Assembly (NCBI GenBank): GCA_022266195.1
Contig: WHVY01000005.1
Coordinates: 3,844,001 to 3,908,000 of the forward strand
DNA from: Tetranychus cinnabarinus
Taxonomy: Eukaryota; Arthropoda; Arachnida; Trombidiformes; Tetranychidae
Direction of reading: 5' to 3'
Length of the DNA stretch: 64,000 bases
The notes below the pieces were generated by a model, which was given only the letters and a program-made list of their open reading frames with translations, made no database searches and was not told where the DNA came from. Below, one piece after another: positions 12,381 through 23,802 of this stretch (its first letter is position 1; the number at the start of each line of letters is the position of its first letter). A program made the translations under genes and the position numbers.

Positions 12381-14478
12381 TTAATCAGGCGATTCAAGTG
12401 TCATAATCGGCATCATTATTTTCTTATGGTTCATTTTGAATCGACCCTTTTCACTGGAACCAGTCGCAGGATTGCCAGCAGAAACTTGATCAGATTCAAT
12501 TGCACTCTGACTGCCATGGGGACTACTTAAACTATTGTTTTGTTTATTGAAGGAAATGTTTCCATACTCTCTTAAACATGGACAAACAGAGAGAAGAAAA
12601 CTGCAAAAGTCTTTCCTCATGCCAAACCACCCTAAAAATGAAGAAAAACATATTAGAAAAGAATTGTTCGTAAAAAATTAGAAAAAAGAAACTTACATTG
12701 ATTGTTTCCCTTACTATTGAAAGAGAGACAAATAAGAATAAGAAAAGCAAAATAGAGAGGAATACAAATCGTAAAGTAAGATGGTCTAATATGATCGATG
12801 ATGGGAGCGTGAAGAAGAGTGGGTCGAAGAGGTGGGAAGGCGTAATCAGACGTGGTGTCCAATTTGTTGGAAAGTAGAACCAGAAAAATGAGGAGTGGAA
12901 TAACCACTAAAGAGTAAGAAATGGCTGAATGTATGCTGGCTTTTCGTTGCTCTATGGCAACCTCAGGAGTTCTTAATAAAATTGCAGCAAATATGAGCGC
13001 ATACAGAACAGCAATGATGGCGAGACACATTACAATCCAGAAAGGAACAAAAACAACTACCCAGGACCAATTAATAAAACGATCTAAACGAAGTGCAATG
13101 AAAACAAATTGAAGCACGTTAACTGCACAGAAAACTTCCAATTCAAAGGCACGATCATTTTTGAAGGCCCAAATACAAATGGCTGTTGAAAGAAGAGAAA
13201 TAAATATCAACGGGATAAATGCCAGTATCCACATGTGTCTACCAGATTCGAGTTTATCACAGACAAGCAATTCAAACATAAGAAGTAATAATTGAAGAGA
13301 TAAACTGATTAGCATAGATTTAAAGTGAATGTAGGATGATTCACTGAGCCTGTATTCAGGATTTTTAATCCATACTAAAGAGCCGATCACCGCACCAAGG
13401 ATAACTAAACATTTCCAGATCCATAAAGGCATGAAAACAAGCCAGTAACTTATAGTTATGGTACCATCTAGTCGAAAAGCGAATAGAATGCTAAATAACA
13501 GGAGACAGGTGTATACCACGAAATTACTGAAAAAGATAAATTGAATGAGTTTAAGCAACAAAGTCAGTTTTCTATGAAAGTATTGAGATAAATGACGGAT
13601 GTTTTGACGAATAATACGAAACAGAAAAAAAGATTATGTCTGCTTCAAATAGGGTCTCACTAAAAGACCAAAATTGGCCAAAAGACCAAAATTGGCCAAA
13701 AATGGCCAAAAATGGCCAAAATTGATTTAAAACAATTGAAACATGTATATTTAATATTTTTCAATATAATTTAGCTTATCACTGATGCTTATTAAGTATT
13801 TTTAGACTAAAAAAAGTTGTAATTAGCTTAAACATTAAGATTACAATTAAATAACAAATTGAAGCAAATTTGGATACGGTCCCTCAAATTTTTACAACAA
13901 CAGATGGCAGCACATTTTGAGGGACCGTATCCAAATTTGCTTCAATTTGTTATTTAATTGTAATCTTAATGTTTTAAGCTAATTACAACTTTTTTTAGTC
14001 TAAAAATACTTAATAAGCATCAGTGATAAGCTAAATTATATTGAAAAATATTAAATATACATGTTTCAATTGTTTTAAATCAATTTTGGCCATTTTTGGC
14101 AATTTTTGGCCAATTTTGGTCTTTTGGCCAATTTTGGTCTTTTAGTGAGACCCCTTCAAATAGAGTTATAAATTCATTCAGGAAAAGTATTGAATTGACA
14201 GAAAAGTAAAAAGAGAGCAGCGCTTTTTACTAAAGCTATTCAACTAATACAATAACAGTTGCTAATCATAACCAGATGTAATTTTGTACAAAATCAATCA
14301 AGTTGTCTGTTTCTTAATGTGATTCTTTTCTTTCTTAAGCACAACGAGAATAATTGTAAATCGTTTCGAGAAGCGTCAAAACCAAACAATAACATCAATG
14401 AGATTTCATTTGTCTCGTGATAATCCGAACTGGTACTTACCTAGGATTGAATTCCTGTAGTAACTCTTGAAGATTCAT
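12381..14478 (-). CDS. TMEM185: Transmembrane protein 185 (TMEM185/FAM11 family)
   Basis: Three exons join in phase: 14478-14441 (a 12-codon start exon), 13526-12697 and 12631-12381 (TAA). The product is 372 residues, close to the 350 of human TMEM185A. The N-terminus MNLQELLQEFNPSNF and the following CLLLFS..LRLDG match the family and identify the small first exon across a 914 bp intron. At least seven hydrophobic segments alternate with short loops carrying family signatures (WIWKCLVILGA, NPEYR, LLLMFELLVCDKLE, ALRLDRFINWSWVVVFVP). The C-terminal exon gives WWFGMRKDFC and LREYGNISFN, then a polar tail. The molecular role of TMEM185 proteins is not established. The first intron contains a fold-back transposon (13652-14153) that splicing would remove. 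Confidence 0.92.
13652..14153. mobile_element. Fold-back (long-inverted-repeat) non-autonomous DNA transposon with 9 bp target duplication
   Basis: Two arms, 13652-13888 and 13916-14153, are reverse complements of each other over about 237 bp with only one substitution and one single-base indel. They enclose a 27 bp loop. The element starts GGGTCTCAC and ends GTGAGACCC. It is flanked by the direct repeat CTTCAAATA at 13643-13651 and 14154-14162, read as a 9 bp target-site duplication. Arm ends contain repeated GGCCAAAA-type units. There is no open reading frame, so it depends on a transposase elsewhere. A 9 bp duplication with long terminal repeats fits Mutator-like elements best; Merlin or hAT types are alternatives. 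The near-identity of the arms and duplications implies a recent insertion, although arm correction could also keep them alike. Confidence 0.93.
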
Positions 14479-15988
14479 TACCGGCCAATTTTATGTGTTA
14501 ATTTTGGTTTGTTCTAAATTTTGGAAGTCAATACAATATAGATAAATGTATTAGAAACTTATCACAATAGCAATATGTCAAAACATGGTAGGATAAAAGA
14601 ATAATGATTTACCTTGCAAAATTGATCAACGTAGTATAAATAAAAATTGAAACAAAACCTTAACAATAAATTCGTTAAAGTTTCTTTAAAAAACGTCAAT
14701 TTAGTCCATAATCAATAATTTTGTTAACTTCAATAATATTGAGAGACAGTGCTCGATAGAGGAAAAATCCATCAGTTCAGAATTAATGGATAAGAAACAG
14801 CTTGCTTCACAAATATAATGTTTTAAGACATTTGAGTAGATGACAAGGTTAACAAATAAGTAACCCACAAATAATTTATAAATATCAATTAATGTACAAA
14901 TAATTAAAAAGGATCAACATGAAGTTACCAGAGATAGTCTGTGAATTTTCTGAAAACACTAGACATAAAGCCAGCCATTTCCAGTCAGCTGAGTTAAAGC
15001 TTGACTAAAGCCGGCTAAAAGAAGCTGAATCGTGCCAAACTTAAAAGTTGAACTGAAAAATGAATTTCAATTTATTAAAATCATCATAAATTGATTATTG
15101 AATGTAAATTAATCTAATATCATTTGGAATTTTTGTGTACTCAGGGATTTAACAGTTGATGTTGACAACTTACTAATCTCCATGTTAGATGCTTTGAAGT
15201 GCAGTTTGGTGTTACTCCTTCCTAGTTAGTGCCATTTGGTGAACCTCGGAAAGGTTAGTATTGGTCAAACTTCCAGATGTCCATCAATGACATCATTGAA
15301 TGAGTTAAAAATTGAAACATGGAACTTAATAATCTTCAAGTGGCTCTTGCAAGTGATTATTAAGAATAGCTTCAAGAGTGTGGAATGAACAAAGTCGAAA
15401 TATGATTTAGATTCAGATGATTATTTTATAAAATGCTTTGAATCCATGAAATTTGATTGTGAATAAATAGAAAGAAATGTTTTTTTCGGAAGTTTTATTA
15501 TAAAATAATAATCGATTGTTATTCTTGACAATCTATTGCAAAAAATACTTAGAGTGCTTTAATTTCAATATAACAATAATAAACAATCAACAGATTGAGG
15601 ATCATAACAATTACAGATAAAACAGCTGAAAAAAACAAACATCTTTATTCAAATTTAAATAAAATTTTATAAACAATTTTGAAGTCAGAATGATCAAGGT
15701 TTTGTTAACCTTAGTTTTTGTAACTATATTTTAGATTCAATGTGATTTAAAATCAATTACAAGAAAAGGTTTATTCCTTGTTCAGTTTGATCAATGAAAG
15801 GAGTTGAAAAACACTAAATATACACATTACAATATTGCTCTCAAATGGATTAAAGCTGATTGACTGATGTCTCATTTTTACCTTCCAATTGATTGGTGCT
15901 TGTTGCGAAGAAAAGAAATTATTTCCACAAATTTCAAAGGCTCCTAACAGTAATAAATTTCCGAGATTGATCTTTAAAAAAATCAAGG
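14479..15988. other. Intergenic region between TMEM185 start and OSGIN 3' end
   Basis: No convincing coding frame. It should hold the TMEM185 promoter (just above 14478) and the OSGIN 3' UTR. A minus-strand frame at 15771-16124 overlaps the OSGIN end and is best read as 3' UTR. Confidence 0.5.
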
Positions 15989-16050
15989 CTACAATGAGAA
16001 TGTTGACATTCGAAGGGGTAAAGATAAAATCACGAATTAAGGACTGTGTT

Positions 16051-17520
16051 TCACCTGAGAAGAAAGTCTTCGGGTGAAGAAGATACTTTAGGAGCAAGAG
16101 AAAGTGATTTAGACCAATAATCATTTGCTATAGCTAATGCACCTCCTTGGACAAATCTAACAAAATTATCACCGACCAATGGTCCCATAGCGTAAAGTCT
16201 TTCAGCATTTAAACACTCATGAGTGAACGGATTAATGGCAATTGGATTGTTCCTGCTGTGGAATGGCTGAGTTGGATGTTGCAGTAATTGTGCTCTTAAC
16301 CTTTTGGGATAAATGAAATCAAGGTTAGCCCGACGTCCAATTAAAGCGAGAACGTAAGAAACTTTGATCGTTTTTTGAGTTGAATCATTGATTCCATTAT
16401 ATTCAGCACCAATCAGATTGGTCAGAACAACTGTGCGATTAGATCTAATCTCACTGATACAGTGCATTGGAAATGCTTTGTAATCTGGAGAAAGACTTTT
16501 GCCTTTCATTTTTTGGTGTACCTTGTGATATTCTGGGTACATATTTTCAGGTAACTGGTTAAATATAAGAGTTGGATCATCGGGATGTCGACGGAATGCA
16601 TGATAAACAGGTAAACCCTCAAAACGCGCTGTAATAACAGCATCCGCAGCAGAAAGACCAGCTCCAACAATTAAAACAGGTTCATTACAGACTGAACGAT
16701 CCAAATTGGACAAAATTTTCTCAAACTCGGTAAGAGATTTGATGACAAAAGGATAAGACTCTCCCTTGATACCTAATTTGTTGGGTTTTTCATTGACCCC
16801 AGTGGCTAAGACAACTCGCGGTGTAGAAATGGTAAAATGGCCAACTTTATCTTGCATATACGAAACTTTCCATAGATTATCCTTCTCGTTAAATTCCAAT
16901 CGTAAAACTTGACTATTGTTATAAAAATATTTCTCCAAGTTTTGGTGCCTCACATAGTCTCTATAATACTTGGCAACCCGACCTAAAGGAACACGAGATT
17001 CTCTTTTGTTATCACAAGACCATTGTTTTATACCCAAATTAGGTAACTGCATCCAGGTTCCTAAACTTATCGTTAATGTGTTGTTACAATCATTCATTTT
17101 GTGCCAAGATCCTCCAGGCAAACCAGAACCAAGAACCACATGAGAAATAGCACGATCTGGATGGAATGACCAGGAAAGAGCTGATGGAATGTCAGAACCA
17201 ATATCAGCATCAGGGTGTTGTAAGGTATCAAAAAGTATGGATATAGGATTACGAGATCGACCAGACAGACCACCTGACAAGTAATCTAAATCACGTTGAA
17301 TTAAAGATACTGATGAAAGATTAGTGTCATCACTATAAGATTCAGAATCACCAGGTGAAATCAAACGTGCGTGTAGCTCAGAATTGGGATGTGGCTCAGT
17401 TGGATTGTAATAAGGCCAGTTACCGGCTAACATGTAGCTTAACGTAATTGCTGATGGACCATTCCCAATGATAACAAATTCTTTGGTTTCTTCACTATGG
17501 GTAGTATCATTTGGTCTCAT
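16051..17520 (-). CDS. OSGIN: OSGIN-type flavin-dependent monooxygenase-like protein
   Basis: A single long exon of 489 residues starts at ATG 17520 and stops at 16051. Residues 16-27 (VIIGNGPSAITL) form the first dinucleotide-binding Gly motif. A second (VLIVGAGLSAADA) lies near 283-295, the arrangement of FAD/NAD(P)H-dependent monooxygenases. The C-terminal GPLVGDNFVRFVQGGALAIA is typical of OSGIN1/2 (oxidative stress-induced growth inhibitors), as are HPDRAISHVVLGSGLPGGSW and LGTWMQLP. Human OSGIN1/2 are about 480-560 residues, so the length is normal. No signal peptide is seen, so it is probably intracellular. A good donor at 16054 and an acceptor at 15989 would remove 66 bases and give a tail ending in SRKFITVRSL instead. 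The unspliced end is equally possible. Confidence 0.88.
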   Translation of the reverse strand: MRPNDTTHSEETKEFVIIGNGPSAITLSYMLAGNWPYYNPTEPHPNSELHARLISPGDSESYSDDTNLSSVSLIQRDLDYLSGGLSGRSRNPISILFDTLQHPDADIGSDIPSALSWSFHPDRAISHVVLGSGLPGGSWHKMNDCNNTLTISLGTWMQLPNLGIKQWSCDNKRESRVPLGRVAKYYRDYVRHQNLEKYFYNNSQVLRLEFNEKDNLWKVSYMQDKVGHFTISTPRVVLATGVNEKPNKLGIKGESYPFVIKSLTEFEKILSNLDRSVCNEPVLIVGAGLSAADAVITARFEGLPVYHAFRRHPDDPTLIFNQLPENMYPEYHKVHQKMKGKSLSPDYKAFPMHCISEIRSNRTVVLTNLIGAEYNGINDSTQKTIKVSYVLALIGRRANLDFIYPKRLRAQLLQHPTQPFHSRNNPIAINPFTHECLNAERLYAMGPLVGDNFVRFVQGGALAIANDYWSKSLSLAPKVSSSPEDFLLR

Positions 17521-18029
17521 TGTAAATAATTTGCGGCTGATTTTAAATGATGAAAATTATATTATAAATGACAAGTTTGAAATAAAACGATGAAGTTTCA
17601 GTGAGATCGACAATATATTAATACCATCAATTATTGCACTTCATTTAAAGAAAATTTGGCTTTGATGGTAAACACTGAGCGTTGTTTTTAGAATGTTAAG
17701 ATATTGAAGATATTTTTGAAGATGATTTTGATGAGGGTGATGTTGATTAAATAGAGTTTTGGTAATCATCTGCGAGCTAGATTCACTAGATTGACTTTTC
17801 TTTGCTTTGTTATCATTCGGTGATTTTGTATTGGCAAATTATTCCATAAGCTTCTTAGTTTGTCTTATAATATTGACGATGTTGACTATTGATTATAATC
17901 ACATTAACTGGTGGAAACAATTGTAAAACAATGGTTGATGTATTGTATGATTCACAATATATTAATAGACCTTTCCAGAGTAAATGAACCAATCATCAAA
18001 GCAACAAGTTAAAAACGGTCTTTTTCCAG
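17521..18029. other. Region upstream of OSGIN: presumed promoter, no supported gene
   Basis: Contains the OSGIN 5' flank. A short acidic-looking frame at about 17700-17752 resembles a frame at about 19157-19185 (IFEDD-type residues), but neither has clear gene structure. Confidence 0.4.
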
Positions 18030-18171
18030 CTTAACCCAAGTGTTGACATCTAAGGTAGCTAATAATGAAATGGAGATCCGTGGTGTTGATGGTAAACAAA
18101 GAGTCAATCACGATGAGAATGAAAAATCCGTTGCTTTACTTTTTGAATTTAATGGTTATCCAATGCTCTAG
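18030..18171 (+). pseudogene. Possible orphan terminal exon or gene remnant, unrecognised
   Basis: A strong acceptor (TCTTTTTCCAG ending at 18029) opens a frame that runs to TAG at 18169-18171. It encodes about 46 residues of protein-like composition (for example NNEMEIRGVDGKQRVNHDEN and ALLFEFNGYPML). Codon makeup is unlike the surrounding AT-rich noncoding sequence. I found no matching upstream exon on the plus strand. It may be the last exon of an unseen gene, a broken copy of one, or chance. The product is unrecognised. Confidence 0.27.
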
Positions 18172-20903
18172 ATAATAAGGAGAAAGAAACAAAAGAAAGT
18201 TGTGAAAAATATAAAGCAATGTTTAGATGTTCAGTCTAAAGATGACAGTCGAGTGAAGGGAAATGATTTGAAGAGAGTGAATATAAACCTTATGAATTAT
18301 AAACAGATAATTGAGTGAGCAAATGATTGAGTGATTGAGAGGGAGAATAAATCAAAGTCTTGTGAAAGTGATACTGACGAGAGTTTTTAATGATAATAAG
18401 CACGCACACACAGACTAATCTGTGAAATGTAATTGAGTTAAGCTCTAATTGTAATGGGTTGTTAGTTTCCCCAAACATGTGTGTTTTCATATAGATTAGT
18501 GGATTAGATTCAAGGTTGATAAATAGGGACTGAAAATATAAAAAGGTTAAACACTCACTAAGGGTAGTTTTCCGAGAAAGATTATCTCTATAAAAACGAG
18601 CTGAATTGAAAACTTTACTGGTGTTGATATGTGGAAGATTTCAATAAAAATGATGAAAGAATAGATAAACATTAGGAAGGATGAAAAAAAGGAAAAGGTG
18701 GAGATATGATGATATTCAGAGAATGATCATGATCATGATTAACTATCTTACCTCGAAGATTTTACAAATGTTTACTCTGAGACGTTTTAAGTTTAGATGT
18801 ACTTTAACCTTGAAACAGATACCAAAATTGCAAGTTTCAAATAAATAGAGCAATCATAAGTAGAGCAATTGTAGGCTTTTCCAGAATAGGTTTACCCAAA
18901 GAAACCAGTATAGACACCAAATATAACCAGAGATGAAAGCATTACATGGTTGAACCAGAAAAAGTCACCAATAACTGTATGGGTGAATCTTGGTCACCAC
19001 CAACGATAACCATTAAATATCAGCGCAAAGAAATGATGAAATGATCCTCAGACTGAAGCCAACAACCTTCCGGTAAACAGGGTGTACAATGTTTACGTTA
19101 GAGAGTTCTAAGGAAATAAACCAGAAGAGAAAAGGGATTAAACTGTGAAGATTGAAGATGTTAAAGATATTTTTGAAGATGATTTAGATAATGTATTATT
19201 AATTAAACCTTACTCCGTAAACATTTACAATAAGATTTACCTGATTCTTTTTTCCTTCTTTGTTCTCATCTGGTTTGCTTTCTTGACTTGCAAATTATTT
19301 CCCCAACACTTCACCGTATTTCTTAAGAATAACGTAATCCATCTAAATTGATATCCACTGTGCACTGGAAATGTATTGTAAGATGATAATGATAATTACA
19401 AATTCACTAATGATCAATTTTTTGAATAATGGTTAACATCAACACAAATAACAAACCAAATAAATGTTAATGTTTACATATTGTGTCAGTTTCCCTGGTT
19501 TTATTGATAACATCTGACACTGAGACGAATCGAGCGACATAACCAAATGCCTAAATATATTGATTAATATTCAAGGTTTTCCATTGTAAAGGGTGTTGAG
19601 GTTAGTAAGGTTCAAGCTATCGCTTACCCAAATGTTGATAAGGAGATAAAAATGAAAATATCAATGGCAAAGATGGTTGATGGCAAAGACGAAGACAATG
19701 AGACATTTTAATTTTATCATCTTTATCTCTTTATCAACATTTTGGTTAGTGATTGCTTGAACCTTACTAACCTCAACACCCTTTAATTAATTTTGCAATT
19801 TTATTTATATCTTCACCTTGATCAATAATAAAACAATTCAACAGTAGAATCATGAATTATCTACAAATCTTGACCATTTTTAATGACTCGTGTATCATTT
19901 TTGATATAAATAAATAATTAAAAGAACATTTTATCTCTGTACTCGATTAAACTTGATCACATTGTTATTGAGATATCTTAATTGCTCCTATTATTTAACA
20001 TTATCTCAGGGAAAATGGTTGTTTTTTTTCTGAACTGATTATATTGATACTATCATTTAATATAAAATTCAGGTGTAAATTAAGTGTTTTATATTCAAAC
20101 TTGGAAATTAAATATAATAAGATTAATACAAGTTTCATTAATCATAATTTAATGGAGAAAATCTAATCAATTGATAGAATGTTAAAGTAGAATCAAGAGA
20201 CTCTCGAGTTGATTCTTTCCTTTGATCTTCATTGATGACTTTGTATTTTCAACAATCAATTTTCAGTGCAACATTTATGTTCTATTAAACAAATTTTATT
20301 TATGTATTTAATTTGACAATTTATTATATTATGATTACATAATATAATATGAAATAATAATGTTATTTAATTATGTTGTGAATAATTAAAAATAGTACAA
20401 ATGTTTCAATGGTAATTGTCATTGGAGATGATTTCATTGACTAGATTACACCTCATCCAAGAAAAAAAAACCTAGATTATCAAATTATCAACAAATCACA
20501 ATTAACCCTTGGATTTGATGATAAAGGGAAATCTTTTTTCTTTCTTTCACAATTGTAAAATCACGTTGTTGATGAATGGTAGGGTAATTGACGAATAACT
20601 AAAAATAAATTAAAAAGGAGTACAATTTGGGGGGTCGGTAGTTGATCAGTAGAAATTTAAGTTGATTGTACACTTCACTTTGTGACAATTTGATTATGAA
20701 AGAATAATTATAAGATTACTAACAAATTACAAGAAATGATATCGGGAATGGTTTGAAGTCAATGATGAATCCCATTTGGTCGTTTTCACGCAATATGGGT
20801 TTGAATTAGACTTTGAATACTTTGGTTTGTTGCTTTGTCATGGTGGAAATTATCGTTTCCAATGATGAGTGTAGAATTGATGGTTTTAATGTAGATGATG
20901 ATA
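18172..20903. other. Gene-poor gap between OSGIN and SPSB3
   Basis: Apart from the MITE-like repeat at 19587-19785, I see no gene I can support. A plus-strand frame at 19142-19351 combines an acidic start and one hydrophobic segment, but it has no splice context. The SPSB3 3' UTR lies next to 20903. Confidence 0.45.
19587..19785. mobile_element. MITE-like inverted-repeat element flanked by TA
   Basis: About 66 bp terminal inverted repeats (left 19587-19652, right 19720-19785) begin TAAAGGGTGTTGAGGTTAGT and end with its complement. They diverge at several inner positions. The 199 bp element has a short central spacer and no coding frame. TA at both borders fits a Tc1/mariner-type target duplication, but a 2 bp duplication cannot be told from element sequence here. 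The arms are less alike than those of the fold-back element at 13652, so this copy is probably older. Confidence 0.7.
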
Positions 20904-23208
20904 TTAACCGATAACTAACCGGTGATCTTGTAATTGCGAAGGAGACCATTGGTCAGGCATTGGATAAATTCTGATCAAAATGTTTTCATTTATTTCACGC
21001 AAATGCCTTGGTTCATCCATGTCCACGTCATTAAGTTCTGGCTCAATTAAAGGTGATTGATTGTCAGTGTGAACATTATTATTATTAACATTATTATTTA
21101 ATTCTGACTGGTGATTAAGGTATTCACGTAATTGAATTGGTAACGGTAATTGAGCAATGTCTTGTGATTTGGATAAACTTTTTAAAATGACAAATCGACA
21201 TCTAAAAAAAGAGAAGAGAAAATATATTAATGTTTAAATTCAAATCAATGAATGGAGTTAGTAGGACAGACGAAAGATTCAAAGAGAAGATGAATTATTT
21301 AAAAGGTAACTGTTTAAAGAGTAGAGGTCACAGATCGAAGGTTACCAATGAGCAAAATGTACTTGGAAGGTAAAATTAGCTGGTAAAACTCGTTCTTGTG
21401 TTAACCTTGATGCCTATTATTAACATTTTGCTGGTTATCGTAAAACAAAAGATGTTACCTCCAGGTTATAATTAAAATTGATGATACCAGACGAAGAGTA
21501 GCTTCGATCAAGGGTAAAGTTTACTCTATCGGAATGTTTAATAATGTATTACCAGAGATGAGGGAAAATATTACGATTAATGAAAGTTGAAGGCACGAGT
21601 CACAGTAAATGGTTAGGTTTTTTTATTCTCTTCAATGGAAACATCTTTTTGACCCACTGGTTTGACCCTGGCCTTAACAATCGGATCATATCGGGTTTGT
21701 GTTCATCTCACCTCGTGCCTATTGTGATTAACCATCTGTCTCATCTTTTTTTTATCATCTTCAAGCTTGATCATCCTCATCATCCACATCACCCTCATTT
21801 CCTTTCCGCTTGTCGCGAGGGGAACAAAATTATAATGGATAATCTAAAATCGCTAGATACTGGTAACTCTGTACTTTATGGATAAAAAGCGAAACATGCT
21901 AGGTAAACTTTTCCCTCCTTTAGTTTATTTTCCTCATCACTGTAATCCTCGCTTTTATTTGCTCACTTTTATGTACTTCTGCGTTTCCATTTGATTTGGA
22001 TTAATGCTGTGTTACACAATCGAAACCATGACAACCAATTAATGTACAATTTATACGTTCTTTGTCTTTTCGTATGTTTGGCTAATCATCTGAAATGCTT
22101 ATAAATGTTCCTTTTACATTTTCTCACAGGGAAACCTTTCAACTTTTACCTTTTAATAATTATCCTTTTTACATAACAATTCAGCTTCTCTTTCCAAGGT
22201 AGGGTTTGACTGGGTTTGTTCATTAACTGATCTTTTGACTCTCATAAACGATTGATATTCAATCGATTAGATTTAAATTGGAAAATAATGTCAACATACC
22301 TTTCCTTAAGTGTTGAACAATAATAGGCCACTTTGAGATTACACAGAATCATTACGGTTTTGGCGGCAGTAGACGTTACTAAGGGATATAGTGGACAAGA
22401 GACTTGATTAAGCCCTCTAAAAGCGACTCCTAATTTTACTCCGTCTTTATAATATGTCAATGTTCCTTGACAAGAATCGTACAGTAATCCAATAGTTGTT
22501 TTTATATTTTCACGAAATGGTCTACAAAATTTAGTTGACACACCATTATGCCAAATTAATCCTTTATGTGAAAGTCCCCATGATTGGTCATCTTCACCAA
22601 TTAAGTTTGTAAATATGCTTGCTTGAAGACGACTTCGCGCAGTTCCTATTCCAAACATCATACTGGTTCCAAAAACTCGATCTGGTAAACGAACCTAATC
22701 AATTTTAGAAAAGAAGTAAATATTTATCCACTGAATAACAAAAATCAATAACCATTTGGTTTGAAGATTTCTAATTATATGGTTTAGATTAGATATCAAG
22801 GTTAACAGGAGAAATGAATTTGATACCCAATAATTTTAAAATGGATCAAAGCTCAAAATGGCATTAGAGATTTGACTGGCAACCATATGACATAAATCAT
22901 TAATAGTGTTTAATGAGAAATGAAACTTACCTCCCAATAGATGCATTCTTGTCTGCCACTATTAAGAACTCTATTACCCCTGACTCCAGCAGTTCCATTA
23001 CTCCAATGAGGATGAAATATGATTCTACGCCTTTCTTTACCAAATATTCTAACCTAAAATAAAAGGAAAATGAAATTGGCGGATAATGATGAATCTTTCA
23101 GTTGACAAAAAGAACGTAAAAAAATTTAAAAATAAATTCACTTACCTCTTTAGATCTTGCTTTACAACTCCATGTCCAATTATCAGGCTTACAAAACATG
23201 GAATCCAT
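20904..23208 (-). CDS. SPSB3: SPRY domain and SOCS box protein 3 (SPSB3), Cullin-RING ligase adaptor
   Basis: Four exons join in phase: 23208-23146, 23053-22931, 22694-22300 and 21201-20904 (TAA), giving 292 residues. SPSB proteins use the SPRY domain to bind substrates and the SOCS box to recruit Elongin B/C and a Cullin-RING E3 ligase. The N-terminal DNWTWS matches the FDWVWD start of human SPSB3. The SPRY domain (about residues 20-190) shows YWEVRLPDRVFGTSMMFGIG, DDQSWGLSHKGL, GTLTYYKDG, LGVAFRGL and YPLVTSTAA. The SOCS-box region follows (CRFVILKSL then LPLPIQLREYLNH), with an Asn/Asp-rich insertion at about residues 227-242 and a tail unlike human. The start is the first ATG after an in-frame stop. 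Human SPSB3 has a longer N-terminus, so an upstream exon cannot be excluded. Confidence 0.88.
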
Positions 23209-23802
23209 TTTCAATCGATGACACAAAATGGTCAATCGAAAAATGTATTAAATGGAGAGAATAATGATGTTGATGAGGTGGTAATAGAACAGAAAATTAG
23301 GTAGAATATTGATAAAAAATTAATTGAACTTAGTTACATCAGAACTTATGGAGAAATAAAGGAAAATAAAATACAAAATAAACTCGTTTTCAGTTTGATT
23401 TGGCCAAAGTTAACCTAGCAATGAACAACTAATCAATAAACCGCTCAACACAATTTAACATTTTAGTAACCATTGCGAGGTCAGACAGTTAGAAAGAGAA
23501 TGGCAAAGAGGGGAGAAGGGTCGAGAGAGCGAGAGGGAAAACAAGAGAGAGAGTAAAGGAGAGAAGTGAAAAGAATAGGGGGAAAAGCAACAGACAGAGC
23601 CTGACAAATAGCAAGATCGAGGTTGAAGCCTAACATTTTGAATCGGTTATCTCACACCTTTGTCTCTGTGAGAAGAAAGGAAAAGAGCATAAAGACAGGA
23701 AAGAAAGAAGGAAAAGTAAGAGAAAAGAAAAAAGAAGATAAAAGCTGTGTTTAAAAATTGAATTTATTGTTTTCAGATAATGAAACCAATGAGTTAAGAT
23801 TT
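23209..23802. other. Short intergenic stretch between SPSB3 start and KIF23 stop
   Basis: It carries the SPSB3 promoter and the KIF23 3' UTR. A purine-rich plus-strand tract (GAGAGA/GGAGA type) spans about 23490-23730. I see no additional KIF23 exon here. Confidence 0.5.

Noticed and set aside
12921..13112. Plus-strand open frame antisense to TMEM185
   Set aside because: Shadow of a strongly supported coding exon on the other strand.
15771..16124. Hydrophobic 117-codon minus-strand frame after OSGIN
   Set aside because: It overlaps the OSGIN end out of frame and has no separate start context. Best explained as 3' UTR.
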